A DNA stretch of 64,000 bases from Bin55 sp028819195 (GTDB taxonomy: Bacteria > Pseudomonadota > Gammaproteobacteria > Pseudomonadales > Azotimanducaceae), in assembly GCA_028819195.1 (NCBI GenBank), contig JAPPMF010000009.1, positions 248,001 through 312,000 of the forward strand, written 5' to 3'. The notes beneath the pieces are model-generated. The model had not been told where the DNA came from and made no database searches. It was given only the letters and a program-made list of their open reading frames with translations. The position numbers and the translations under genes are program-made. This document shows positions 37,781 to 45,153 of this stretch, piece after piece (the stretch's first letter is position 1; each line of letters starts with the position of its first letter).

Positions 37781-37834
37781 TATTCAATGACATTCTTTTT
37801 AAGTTGGGCCCAAAAATTCACTCCTAGTATGAGT

Positions 37835-37863
37835 TTGACTAATTAAGTTATGTGTCGAATATT
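37835..37863 (+). promoter_or_regulatory. Candidate promoter of the methyltransferase gene
   Basis: TTGACT at 37835-37840 and AATATT at 37858-37863 are separated by 17 bases, a reasonable sigma-70 promoter. The transcript would start near 37870 and carry a leader of about 100 bases containing the inverted repeat at 37907-37942. Confidence 0.4.
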
Positions 37864-37906
37864 GTAAGATTTGCACGGCGCGCTACACCGAAAACTACTC
37901 GATAAG

Positions 37907-37942
37907 AGTTTTTTAATTAACATAACGTAATTAGAAAAAACT
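37907..37942. repeat. AT-rich inverted repeat in the methyltransferase leader
   Basis: AGTTTTTTAATTA at 37907-37919 is complementary, with a two-base bulge, to TAATTAGAAAAAACT at 37928-37942; the loop is 8 bases. It lies between the candidate promoter and the methyltransferase start. It could be an operator or an RNA hairpin; function not shown. Confidence 0.5.
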
Positions 37943-37970
37943 TTGAACTTCATGGATACTTAAACATCTG

Positions 37971-38888
37971 ATGGATTCTGTGATGGACTATATATCCTCT
38001 CCAATACCAACATCCGTTCGATCGTATTCGGACAACTTCTTTTGTAAACAACTGGCTCTGTCCACCGTATATTGTGATGATTCCTCGAATTGGTTGATTC
38101 ACAGACCCAAAGATCACAAACCATTTGACCTAGTATTTTTAGATCCACCTTTCAATCAAGGAAAAGATTACAGACACTTTGACGATCGTAACGTTCCAGA
38201 GAAATATTGGAATTGGATTGCAGAGATTTGTAACTTAGCATACCATCAGTCTTGTGAGGGTGCTTCTATTTACTTTATGCAAAGGGAAAAGAATGCGAGC
38301 GAAACGATTCAAGCATTGAAGAAAACGGGCTGGTTTTTTCAAAATCTAATAATTTGGAAGAAGAAAACATCTGCGATTCCAGGAACATATCGTTTTAGCA
38401 AATCATATCAAATCATTGTTTATGCTACAAAAGGAAGAACCCCAAAAACATTTAATTCGTTGCGAATTGATCCGCCGGTACCGTCCGGGTACAAACCTCG
38501 GCAGCAAGGCGTGAGAGTGACAGATGTGTGGGATGATATTCGCGAACTTACTTCAGGGTACTACGCTGGAAAGGAAGTTCTCAGGGATAACCGAGGTGAA
38601 CGAATCCACAAACAACAGTCTCCCATCTCACTCTTATTACGCATTATCTTGACATCCAGTTGTTATGGAGATTTGATCCTTGATCCCTTTGCTGGAACGG
38701 GAACCACCATGGTGGTCGCTCAGCAGTTACAGAGAGAGTCTATAGGAATCGACGTAGATCCTGTTAATGTTGAACATATTATTCAGCGATTGCGCGAATT
38801 AAGAACAGCTGACTCTATCGACAAACACAGACCTATGTATCGCCATACAGAAAATTTGAACAAGATTTGGGATTTGGGACTCTACTGA
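37971..38888 (+). CDS. Type II DNA methyltransferase, beta class
   Basis: This 305-residue protein is an amino-methyltransferase acting on adenine-N6 or cytosine-N4. The catalytic motif IV reads DLVFLDPPFNQGKDY in the N-terminal part, and the AdoMet motif DPFAGTGTTMVVAQQ follows near the C-terminus; this order defines the beta class. DPPF favours adenine-N6, but this is not decisive. The next gene, 11 bases on, looks like its restriction enzyme. An internal ATG at codon 5 is an alternative start. The codon use and higher A+T fit acquisition by transfer. Recognition site unknown. Confidence 0.9.
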   Translation: MDSVMDYISSPIPTSVRSYSDNFFCKQLALSTVYCDDSSNWLIHRPKDHKPFDLVFLDPPFNQGKDYRHFDDRNVPEKYWNWIAEICNLAYHQSCEGASIYFMQREKNASETIQALKKTGWFFQNLIIWKKKTSAIPGTYRFSKSYQIIVYATKGRTPKTFNSLRIDPPVPSGYKPRQQGVRVTDVWDDIRELTSGYYAGKEVLRDNRGERIHKQQSPISLLLRIILTSSCYGDLILDPFAGTGTTMVVAQQLQRESIGIDVDPVNVEHIIQRLRELRTADSIDKHRPMYRHTENLNKIWDLGLY

Positions 38889-38899
38889 GAATAAACTAA

Positions 38900-39796
38900 T
38901 TGACCAGTTCAATATACCATTTCTTTTTAGATTTAGTGTCAAAAAGGGGATATTTTCTTCAAGAACGTGACCTAGAGTCGTTTGATTATGACACGGGTTT
39001 AATCGCCAATTTTTCCAAAGGAAGATTTCCTGACGTGGTTCTAAGGACTAATAAGAAAGACTCTAGTTTTTCTGGTGGAGAATTCATTGAATTCAAAAAC
39101 ACAAACTCATACTCGATTGCAAGTTTTAATTCAACCATCCCAACCGGAGCTAAGAGCTTCGGTTTGCTTTCCAATCAGCGTAAAGTCGCGCTACGTCAGA
39201 AAGGTTATGGTTCCAGCGACGACGAAATCAGAAGCGTATATTACCTAATTCGTGGACGGGTACCTACTGCGAAACCTTTCCCAGTATCGAAAGTATGTTT
39301 AGTACACGGGGCTTTTTTCGAAACAGTTGCATCTTCCGAGTTAATCAGAAGAGCATTTCAGCTCATCCTTCAAGATTTTTGCAAAATCGAATTAGATCAA
39401 GGTACTCTAATCCGTCAACCAAGGCAAGAAGACTTTGCACAGACTCGCAGTATCGAATCTTCGGCAGTAAAGATTAGATTTCGGATAATGACAGAAGTTG
39501 ATGCAAGAGCTAATTTATTGCGAGAATCGTGCTATCCTTTGATAACTGATAACACACTCTCACTTATCATGCCGTTAAGTAAGAATAGTAAGGTCGAATC
39601 GACTTCCTCACTCGTTGAACCGCACTTGTTTCCATTTGATATTCGTCCTTTTGAATTATTACGCCGGGCAACCCGAGATTACAAGTCAACGAAAATTTTG
39701 GACGATCTAAGAATTGGGGTACTGAGACACGCGGTCGACGACTCAGTATGGTTTATAGCCCAAGCCAGTCTCAACATTTACGATTCAGTGTATTGA
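38900..39796 (+). CDS. Putative type II restriction endonuclease
   Basis: I do not recognise a named family for this 298-residue protein. The support is position (11 bases after a solitary-type beta methyltransferase, same strand) and a PD-(D/E)xK-like nuclease core: FPDVVLR with Asp45, then about 18 residues later FIEFK with Glu64 and Lys66, followed by a Ser/Asn-rich segment and TGAKSFGLL. The start is a TTG with no evident ribosome binding site, so the true start is uncertain. The C-terminal half has no recognisable features. Function as the cognate restriction enzyme is inference. Confidence 0.65.
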   Translation: MTSSIYHFFLDLVSKRGYFLQERDLESFDYDTGLIANFSKGRFPDVVLRTNKKDSSFSGGEFIEFKNTNSYSIASFNSTIPTGAKSFGLLSNQRKVALRQKGYGSSDDEIRSVYYLIRGRVPTAKPFPVSKVCLVHGAFFETVASSELIRRAFQLILQDFCKIELDQGTLIRQPRQEDFAQTRSIESSAVKIRFRIMTEVDARANLLRESCYPLITDNTLSLIMPLSKNSKVESTSSLVEPHLFPFDIRPFELLRRATRDYKSTKILDDLRIGVLRHAVDDSVWFIAQASLNIYDSVY

Positions 39797-40060
39797 ACTG
39801 AAGAATCAATGGCAATGTTGAGGCGATCCTGTAAATTACGACCTTTCTTTGCTTTTCTACATATCGTTAGATAAGCTCTGCAACTTTGAGTAGCATTTAC
39901 AAATTGAGATTTTACCAATCGTATGATTCATTTAGGCGATCTCTATGAGAAATTTAGTCCTTGTCCACCTGCTCTAAGAATCCTTAAAATACTGTTCTTT
40001 GATTATCCATTGAAGTCGAGATTCATACGATCAAAACATAGGTGTAAGTGAGTAACTCCA

Positions 40061-40297
40061 ATGAGTCAAGTTTGTCAAGTTACCGGTAAGAAACCAATGT
40101 CTGGTAATAATGTTTCACATGCAAATAATGCAACGAAGCGTCGATTTTTGCCGAATCTTCAATACCATCGCTTTTGGGTACCGAGCGAGCAACGGTTCGT
40201 ACGATTACGAGTCTCTACTGCTGGGATCCGGTACATTGACAAAAACGGTATCGAAACAACATTAGAGAAAATCCGTAAACGCGGAGTGAAAGTCTAA
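40061..40297 (+). CDS. rpmB: 50S ribosomal protein L28
   Basis: This 78-residue ribosomal protein matches L28 along its length (CQVTGKKPMSGNNVSHANN, RRFLPNLQ, RFWVPSEQRFVRLRVS). It is the first gene of rpmB-rpmG-mutM. Its stop overlaps the rpmG start by one base (TAATG). The 264 bases upstream hold no gene. Confidence 0.97.
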   Translation: MSQVCQVTGKKPMSGNNVSHANNATKRRFLPNLQYHRFWVPSEQRFVRLRVSTAGIRYIDKNGIETTLEKIRKRGVKV

Positions 40298-40452
40298 TGA
40301 GAGAAAAAGTCAAATTAGTGTCGAGCGCGGGTACTGGACACTACTACACAACCGACAAAAACAAACGAACTACCCCAGATAAACTTGCCTTGAAAAAGTA
40401 CGATCCAGTGGTTCGTAAACACGTCGTTTATAACGAAGCAAAGATTAAGTAA
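40297..40452 (+). CDS. rpmG: 50S ribosomal protein L33
   Basis: A 51-residue frame starts at the ATG sharing its first base with the rpmB stop and ends at a TAA at 40450-40452. It reads as L33: REKVKLVSSAGTGHYYTT, DKNKRTTPDKLALKKYDP, VVRKHVVYNEAKIK. There are no zinc-binding cysteine pairs, so it is the zinc-free (C-minus) form. Too short for many gene-finding cut-offs. mutM begins at the very next codon. Confidence 0.97.
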   Translation: MREKVKLVSSAGTGHYYTTDKNKRTTPDKLALKKYDPVVRKHVVYNEAKIK

Positions 40453-41259
40453 ATCCCCGAACTTCCCGAAGTTGAGACCACACGCCGTGGTGTTGTCGCA
40501 AGCCTAAAGGGTCGTACTCTAGACTCTACGGTAGTACGCGAAAGTCGCTTACGTTGGCCAGTAGAGATACCGCCATTACTCCTAGGCAAAAAACTTAACG
40601 GAATCTCTCGTCGAGGGAAGTATCTTCTTTTTGGTTTCGTTTGTGGTGATCTAATCATTCACCTGGGTATGTCAGGTACGTTACGAATCGTACCCCCCTC
40701 TACCCCCATCCGTCCCCATGATCATGTTGACCTTAATTTCTCCGACGATTTAACCTTACGGTTCAATGATGCTCGTCGGTTTGGTAGTATCCTTTGGCAA
40801 CCAAAACAAACTCAGCACCGACTCTTACACAATTTAGGCGTTGAACCGCTATCGGATGACTTTAGTACTGACTACCTACGCACCTTCGCACGAAAGACCC
40901 GACGACCAATCAAGTCCTTACTAATGGACTCGAAGATTGTTGTAGGAATTGGGAACATCTATGCAAATGAAGCGCTTTTTCGCGCTGGTATTCGGCCGAC
41001 ACGACGAAGCCACAGGGTTTCAAAACAAGAAACGGTTAGGATCGTTGCTGACTGCAAAAGTATCTTGCAAGAAGCAATAGAAGTTGGTGGTACTACATTG
41101 AAGGATTTCATTGGAGTGGACGGTCAACAAGGATACTTCAAGATCAAACTTAAGGTATATGGACGGAGTGGTTTAGGTTGCATCCAATGTCAAACGGTAC
41201 TCAAGAAAATTATTTTGGGTCAAAGACAAACGGTCTACTGTCCCCGTTGCCAAAGATAG
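40453..41259 (+). CDS. mutM: Formamidopyrimidine-DNA glycosylase with an apparent AUC start
   Basis: MutM removes 8-oxoguanine and formamidopyrimidines. The frame opens immediately after the rpmG TAA with ATC CCC GAA CTT CCC, i.e. (M)PELPEVETTRRG, the invariant N-terminus in which Pro (after Met removal) is the catalytic nucleophile. There is no ATG, GTG or TTG at that place and the stop codon directly before it is in the same frame, so initiation must be at ATC, or the base is wrong. From here the protein has 268 residues (E. coli 269). Other motifs are intact: RRGKYLLF, HLGMSG, FNDARRFG, GIGNIYANEALF and the C-terminal CxxC-CxxC zinc finger. An ATG at 40669 would lose the catalytic residue. 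Confidence 0.9.
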   Translation: MPELPEVETTRRGVVASLKGRTLDSTVVRESRLRWPVEIPPLLLGKKLNGISRRGKYLLFGFVCGDLIIHLGMSGTLRIVPPSTPIRPHDHVDLNFSDDLTLRFNDARRFGSILWQPKQTQHRLLHNLGVEPLSDDFSTDYLRTFARKTRRPIKSLLMDSKIVVGIGNIYANEALFRAGIRPTRRSHRVSKQETVRIVADCKSILQEAIEVGGTTLKDFIGVDGQQGYFKIKLKVYGRSGLGCIQCQTVLKKIILGQRQTVYCPRCQR

Positions 41260-41263
41260 GTAA

Positions 41264-41743
41264 TTACTTGGCTGCGCGTTGCAAATACTCGGCTACGACT
41301 GGATGCACAAACGCAGAAACATCGCCTCCTAGGGCCGCGATTTCACGAACACGCGTCGATGACAAGAACGACCAGCGACTAGCAGTCGGTAGCAGGACAT
41401 ATTCAATATTAGAGTCGATATGCCTATTCATTTCTAACATTTGATACTCGTAGTCGTAATCGGTAAGTGTTCGTAATCCTCGCAAGATAAATTTAGTTTG
41501 CTGTTGTTTGACAAAGTCTACTAGTAACCCATCGAAACTTTGAACACTAACTTGCTCGCCAAATTCCGCTAATGCATAACGACACAACTCGATTCTTTTT
41601 TGCACGAGAGAATCGCTATTTTTATCCGCGGACTTTCCGATCGCAACCACGACTTTATCAAACAAATCAAGCGCGCGCTCGACTATGTTGGTGTGACCTA
41701 AAGTGATAGGATTAAAACTACCTGGATAAACGACAATTCGCAT
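41264..41743 (-). CDS. coaD: Phosphopantetheine adenylyltransferase
   Basis: CoaD makes dephospho-CoA from 4'-phosphopantetheine and ATP. The 159 residues match E. coli. The nucleotidyltransferase motif is YPGSFNPITLGH near the N-terminus, the central LRGLRTLTDYDYEYQM is conserved, and the SSTRVREIA motif is near the C-terminus. Convergent with mutM (4-base gap), the usual gammaproteobacterial arrangement. Confidence 0.97.
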   Translation of the reverse strand: MRIVVYPGSFNPITLGHTNIVERALDLFDKVVVAIGKSADKNSDSLVQKRIELCRYALAEFGEQVSVQSFDGLLVDFVKQQQTKFILRGLRTLTDYDYEYQMLEMNRHIDSNIEYVLLPTASRWSFLSSTRVREIAALGGDVSAFVHPVVAEYLQRAAK

Positions 41744-41860
41744 CTATACTTGTACTCAATTCAATCTTTTTCAGAGTGGTAATGCAGGCACCTCAGTACC
41801 ATTGTATACCGCTTTTGATTGTTGAACGGAAAGCAATCGTAAGAGTAGGTACTATGATTA

Positions 41861-42454
41861 TTACTTTACAGCATTACTTGCATCGATTACTGAAGGTACG
41901 TTTGCTACAGACTTCTGGAGTAAAACACAACATACTTCACCGACGGTGGAACTTTTCCACACGGAGAAATCATGATAGTCGATCACGTTTCTGCGATTGT
42001 GTTCAACGTAAATTAAACCACTACTCTTGAGTTTAGTAGACAATTGGCCCAGGATTTCTCCATAGAGATTAACCATGTGAAATGGTGGATCCAACAGAAT
42101 AAAGTCCCACTGCCTTTCGACTCTTTTTAACCACCTTAAAGTATCTTTGCATGTGATGGAAACTTGGTTCGCTCGTAATTTCAGACGATTAACATTTTCT
42201 TCTAATAACCGAATCACTTTTCGATTACTCTCAATGAAATCCACACTACTTGCACCTCGCGATAGCGCTTCTAAACCAAGAGCACCCGTACCCGCAAATA
42301 AGTCCAATACTCGTGCGTCTACGATTTGTGGACCAAGCCAATTAAATAACATTTCACGATTTCGTCCTGATGTAGGACGAAGATGTTTTACTGTGGGGAC
42401 TCGAAGTCGTGTGCCTTTAAACTCCCCACCGATTATTCGAACTGTGTTTTTCAT
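41861..42454 (-). CDS. rsmD: 16S rRNA (guanine(966)-N2)-methyltransferase
   Basis: RsmD methylates G966 of 16S rRNA. The 197 residues show the N-terminal RIIGGEFKGTRLRVP, TSGRNREMLFNWL, the AdoMet motif DLFAGTGALGLEALSRGA and the catalytic LLDPPF. It is divergent from ftsY, as in E. coli (rsmD-ftsY). About 25 residues at the C-terminus are not part of the conserved fold. Confidence 0.95.
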   Translation of the reverse strand: MKNTVRIIGGEFKGTRLRVPTVKHLRPTSGRNREMLFNWLGPQIVDARVLDLFAGTGALGLEALSRGASSVDFIESNRKVIRLLEENVNRLKLRANQVSITCKDTLRWLKRVERQWDFILLDPPFHMVNLYGEILGQLSTKLKSSGLIYVEHNRRNVIDYHDFSVWKSSTVGEVCCVLLQKSVANVPSVIDASNAVK

Positions 42455-42552
42455 CTTTGTAAGTTATTTTCTCTCATTGAGAAAGATAGATTTTTATTTA
42501 GTACAACATTGAATTGTGATAATAAACGCGGCTGAACAATATTTTGGACAAA

Positions 42553-43497
42553 ATGGCTAAATCCAGTACAAACCGGAAACCCCGAAACGCGTTTAAAGGG
42601 TTTGTTTCTGCTCTTACGAAAACTAGGGGACGATTTACGACGGGTATAAAACACTTATTTACGCGCGGCGATAAATTGAATGAAGCGGTCATCGAAGAAT
42701 TAGAAACAAACTTATTGCAAGCCGATGTTGGACTTGCAACCTCAAAGTCTATTATCAATAAGCTTCGAACCACTTTACGCAAATCCCCAACCTCTGACTC
42801 AAATTCCGTGTATGAACAATTTCGACAAGACTTGTTACACCAAGCTACGTCACTGTTTCGACCATTCACCGTGTCCGATGCTAGGCCATTCGTTGTATTG
42901 GTCGTCGGTGTGAACGGAGTCGGTAAAACAACAACAATCGGGAAATTAGCTCACATCTTTAGAACTCAAGATTATTCGGTACTACTTGCTGCTGCCGACA
43001 CCTATCGTGCTGCCGCAATTGAACAATTGCAAAATTGGGGTACCAAGTGCAACGTTCCGGTGGTTGCCCAGCGACAAGGAGCAGATAGTGCCTCGGTGGT
43101 TCACGATGCGGTACAATCTGCACAGGCTAAGTCAATCGATGTTGTGATAGCAGATACGGCAGGAAGACTGCAGACCAAATCTGGTTTGATGGCTGAGTTG
43201 AGTAAGGTTCAGCGCGTACTAAAACGTCTCGATACCCATGCACCTCACGAATGTCTCCTAGTATTAGACGCAACTATTGGACAAAATGCACTGTCACAAC
43301 TTAAGACTTTTGAACAGACTGTCGACGTTACAGGTCTAGTGTTGACTAAATTAGACGGAACCGCTAAAGGGGGTATCGTATTAGCACTCAGCTCAGAAAC
43401 AACGATACCCCTTTATTTCGTAGGATTAGGCGAAAAACTCAATGATCTTCACCCCTATGACCCTGAAGCTTACGTCGCTGGATTGGTAACACCATGA
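42553..43497 (+). CDS. ftsY: Signal recognition particle receptor FtsY
   Basis: FtsY is the SRP receptor that docks ribosome complexes at the inner membrane. From the ATG at 42553 it has 314 residues; a TTG three codons earlier is possible. The protein has the N (four-helix) and G domains with G1 GVNGVGKTTT, DTYRAAAIEQL, G3 DTAGR and G4 TKLDG. The acidic A domain of E. coli FtsY is missing; a short basic N-terminus (KSSTNRKPRN) takes its place. It overlaps ftsE by 4 bases. Confidence 0.95.
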   Translation: MAKSSTNRKPRNAFKGFVSALTKTRGRFTTGIKHLFTRGDKLNEAVIEELETNLLQADVGLATSKSIINKLRTTLRKSPTSDSNSVYEQFRQDLLHQATSLFRPFTVSDARPFVVLVVGVNGVGKTTTIGKLAHIFRTQDYSVLLAAADTYRAAAIEQLQNWGTKCNVPVVAQRQGADSASVVHDAVQSAQAKSIDVVIADTAGRLQTKSGLMAELSKVQRVLKRLDTHAPHECLLVLDATIGQNALSQLKTFEQTVDVTGLVLTKLDGTAKGGIVLALSSETTIPLYFVGLGEKLNDLHPYDPEAYVAGLVTP

Positions 43498-44192
43498 CTA
43501 AACTCATACTAGAAAACGTCGACGTTGGGTATAGCAAAGAAATCAGCTGTTTTCAGGGCGCGTCGGTCAATTTTCTTCCAGGTACTTTTAATGTTGTAAC
43601 CGGCAACGCTGGTGCTGGTAAATCCACTCTGATCCGATTGTTCCTAGGCGTGGTTAAACCGAAAAAAGGACAGGTCAAAGTCAATGACGTTGATCTTGCA
43701 AGCTTAAACTCCGCGAGGCTAGAACGACATCGTCGAAACACTGGGGTAGTTTCACAGAATCCAATTCTCATTGAGGATCGAACAACCATAGTGAATGTCG
43801 CGTTACCTTGCCAGATCCTTGGTTTACCGAATGCCGAAATCCAACACCGAGTTGAGGAAACTATGGGTCTGGTCGGTTTGGACGGTGTTAAGTCCGTACC
43901 CTGTGCTAAGTTATCACAAAGTGAAAAACACCGAGCATCCATTGCGCGGGCACTCATCCTAAAACCAAAATTGCTTCTTGCCGACGAACCACTAGCCGGG
44001 TTGGATGCAGACAGTGCAATTAACGTTATTCACCTATTTCAGCGCATGAGTAAAGAAGGTTCAACTGTGATCGTCACTATGGTAAACGATCCACAAATTG
44101 GCGAATCAACAAACTTGTTTTCTATTGAAGATCGCAAAATCAACCCCGTCGGAAACAAAAAATCCATCATAGCAGAGACTGATGATGAATAA
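43494..44192 (+). CDS. ftsE: Cell division ATP-binding protein FtsE
   Basis: FtsE is the ATPase of the FtsEX complex, which controls periplasmic peptidoglycan hydrolysis at the septum. The 232 residues carry Walker A GNAGAGKST, the Q loop VSQNPIL, and Walker B LLLADEP with the D-loop AGLDAD. The ABC signature reads LSQSEKHRASIARAL, not LSGGEQQR, and the residues after Walker B stay canonical. It lies between ftsY and ftsX and overlaps both, so the assignment as FtsE rests on both sequence and context. Confidence 0.9.
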   Translation: MTKLILENVDVGYSKEISCFQGASVNFLPGTFNVVTGNAGAGKSTLIRLFLGVVKPKKGQVKVNDVDLASLNSARLERHRRNTGVVSQNPILIEDRTTIVNVALPCQILGLPNAEIQHRVEETMGLVGLDGVKSVPCAKLSQSEKHRASIARALILKPKLLLADEPLAGLDADSAINVIHLFQRMSKEGSTVIVTMVNDPQIGESTNLFSIEDRKINPVGNKKSIIAETDDE

Positions 44193-45153
44193 GTCATATC
44201 CACCAAAGGCACAATCGGTTCAAATACAAACTCGGGTTCAAGCGTGGATAATTGCCCTGTTGAACGCACTCAAATATGTAAGTATTAGAACGATACCAAC
44301 ATTGTTCATTTGGTTTCTGTGGGGCATCGCACTTGGACTTCCCACTGGTTTATGGTTGATTCAACTCAATGTCGATGAAGTGGTATCTCCTTATCGAGGC
44401 GACACAGGGTATACCATATACTTTGAACCGGGAACCGGTCAAACAGAAATTGATACCGTAGTTGCTCAGGTCAAGTCTTACGATTTTGTTCAACAAGTTG
44501 AACTTAAAACAGCTGCCCAAGCACTCGATGAATTTCGTCTCCGAAGAGGACCAAGTTTTGAACGGGAACTTGCGTTATTAGAGACGAATCCCTTTCCCGC
44601 GTCGCTACACATCTTCATCGAACAAAATAAAGATATTGTTAACACTGATGAATTGACTCGGTGGTTGAGGCAGCAACGGATTGTCGATGACTTGAGTACG
44701 AACTGGGGGTGGATGAGCCAACTTAGTACAACTCGATCACTGATCAAGTGGCTCACCTGGACAATTGGTTCTGCAATATTGTTGGGTAGTGGCTGTATCG
44801 CGTTATTGACAATTCGTGTGTCTACTGCGTATCGACCAGACGAAATATACACTTTCTGGTTGTTAGGGGCACCGAAACGATTGATTCGCCGTCCTTACGT
44901 CCTTCGTGCTTTCTTCTACGGATTTGGTGGTGGATTTGCAGCCCTAAGTCTACTTGCTATAGCAGTTTTCGTCCTCGGCGACCCTCTTGATCGGTTTGTC
45001 AGAGATCAGGATGTATTAATCGAATTTGTTCAACCAAATCTATTGCTAGGAAGCATCGTTGTTGGAATCGGCGTCGTACTCAGTTGCGTAGGTACGAGTT
45101 TGACTACCACATTTCGAATCCACCGAATAGTGCGACAAAGCACTCAGTTCTAG
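44182..45153 (+). CDS. ftsX: Cell division protein FtsX
   Basis: FtsX is the four-pass membrane partner of FtsE. The 323 residues show a cytoplasmic N-terminus, a transmembrane segment (about 34-58), a periplasmic domain (about 60-175), then three hydrophobic segments (IGSAILLGSGCIALLTI; GFGGGFAALSLLAIAVFVLG; LLLGSIVVGIGVVLSCVGTSL). The periplasmic PFPASLHIFIE stretch is typical. It overlaps ftsE by 11 bases and the convergent protease gene by 4. Confidence 0.93.
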   Translation: MMNKSYPPKAQSVQIQTRVQAWIIALLNALKYVSIRTIPTLFIWFLWGIALGLPTGLWLIQLNVDEVVSPYRGDTGYTIYFEPGTGQTEIDTVVAQVKSYDFVQQVELKTAAQALDEFRLRRGPSFERELALLETNPFPASLHIFIEQNKDIVNTDELTRWLRQQRIVDDLSTNWGWMSQLSTTRSLIKWLTWTIGSAILLGSGCIALLTIRVSTAYRPDEIYTFWLLGAPKRLIRRPYVLRAFFYGFGGGFAALSLLAIAVFVLGDPLDRFVRDQDVLIEFVQPNLLLGSIVVGIGVVLSCVGTSLTTTFRIHRIVRQSTQF

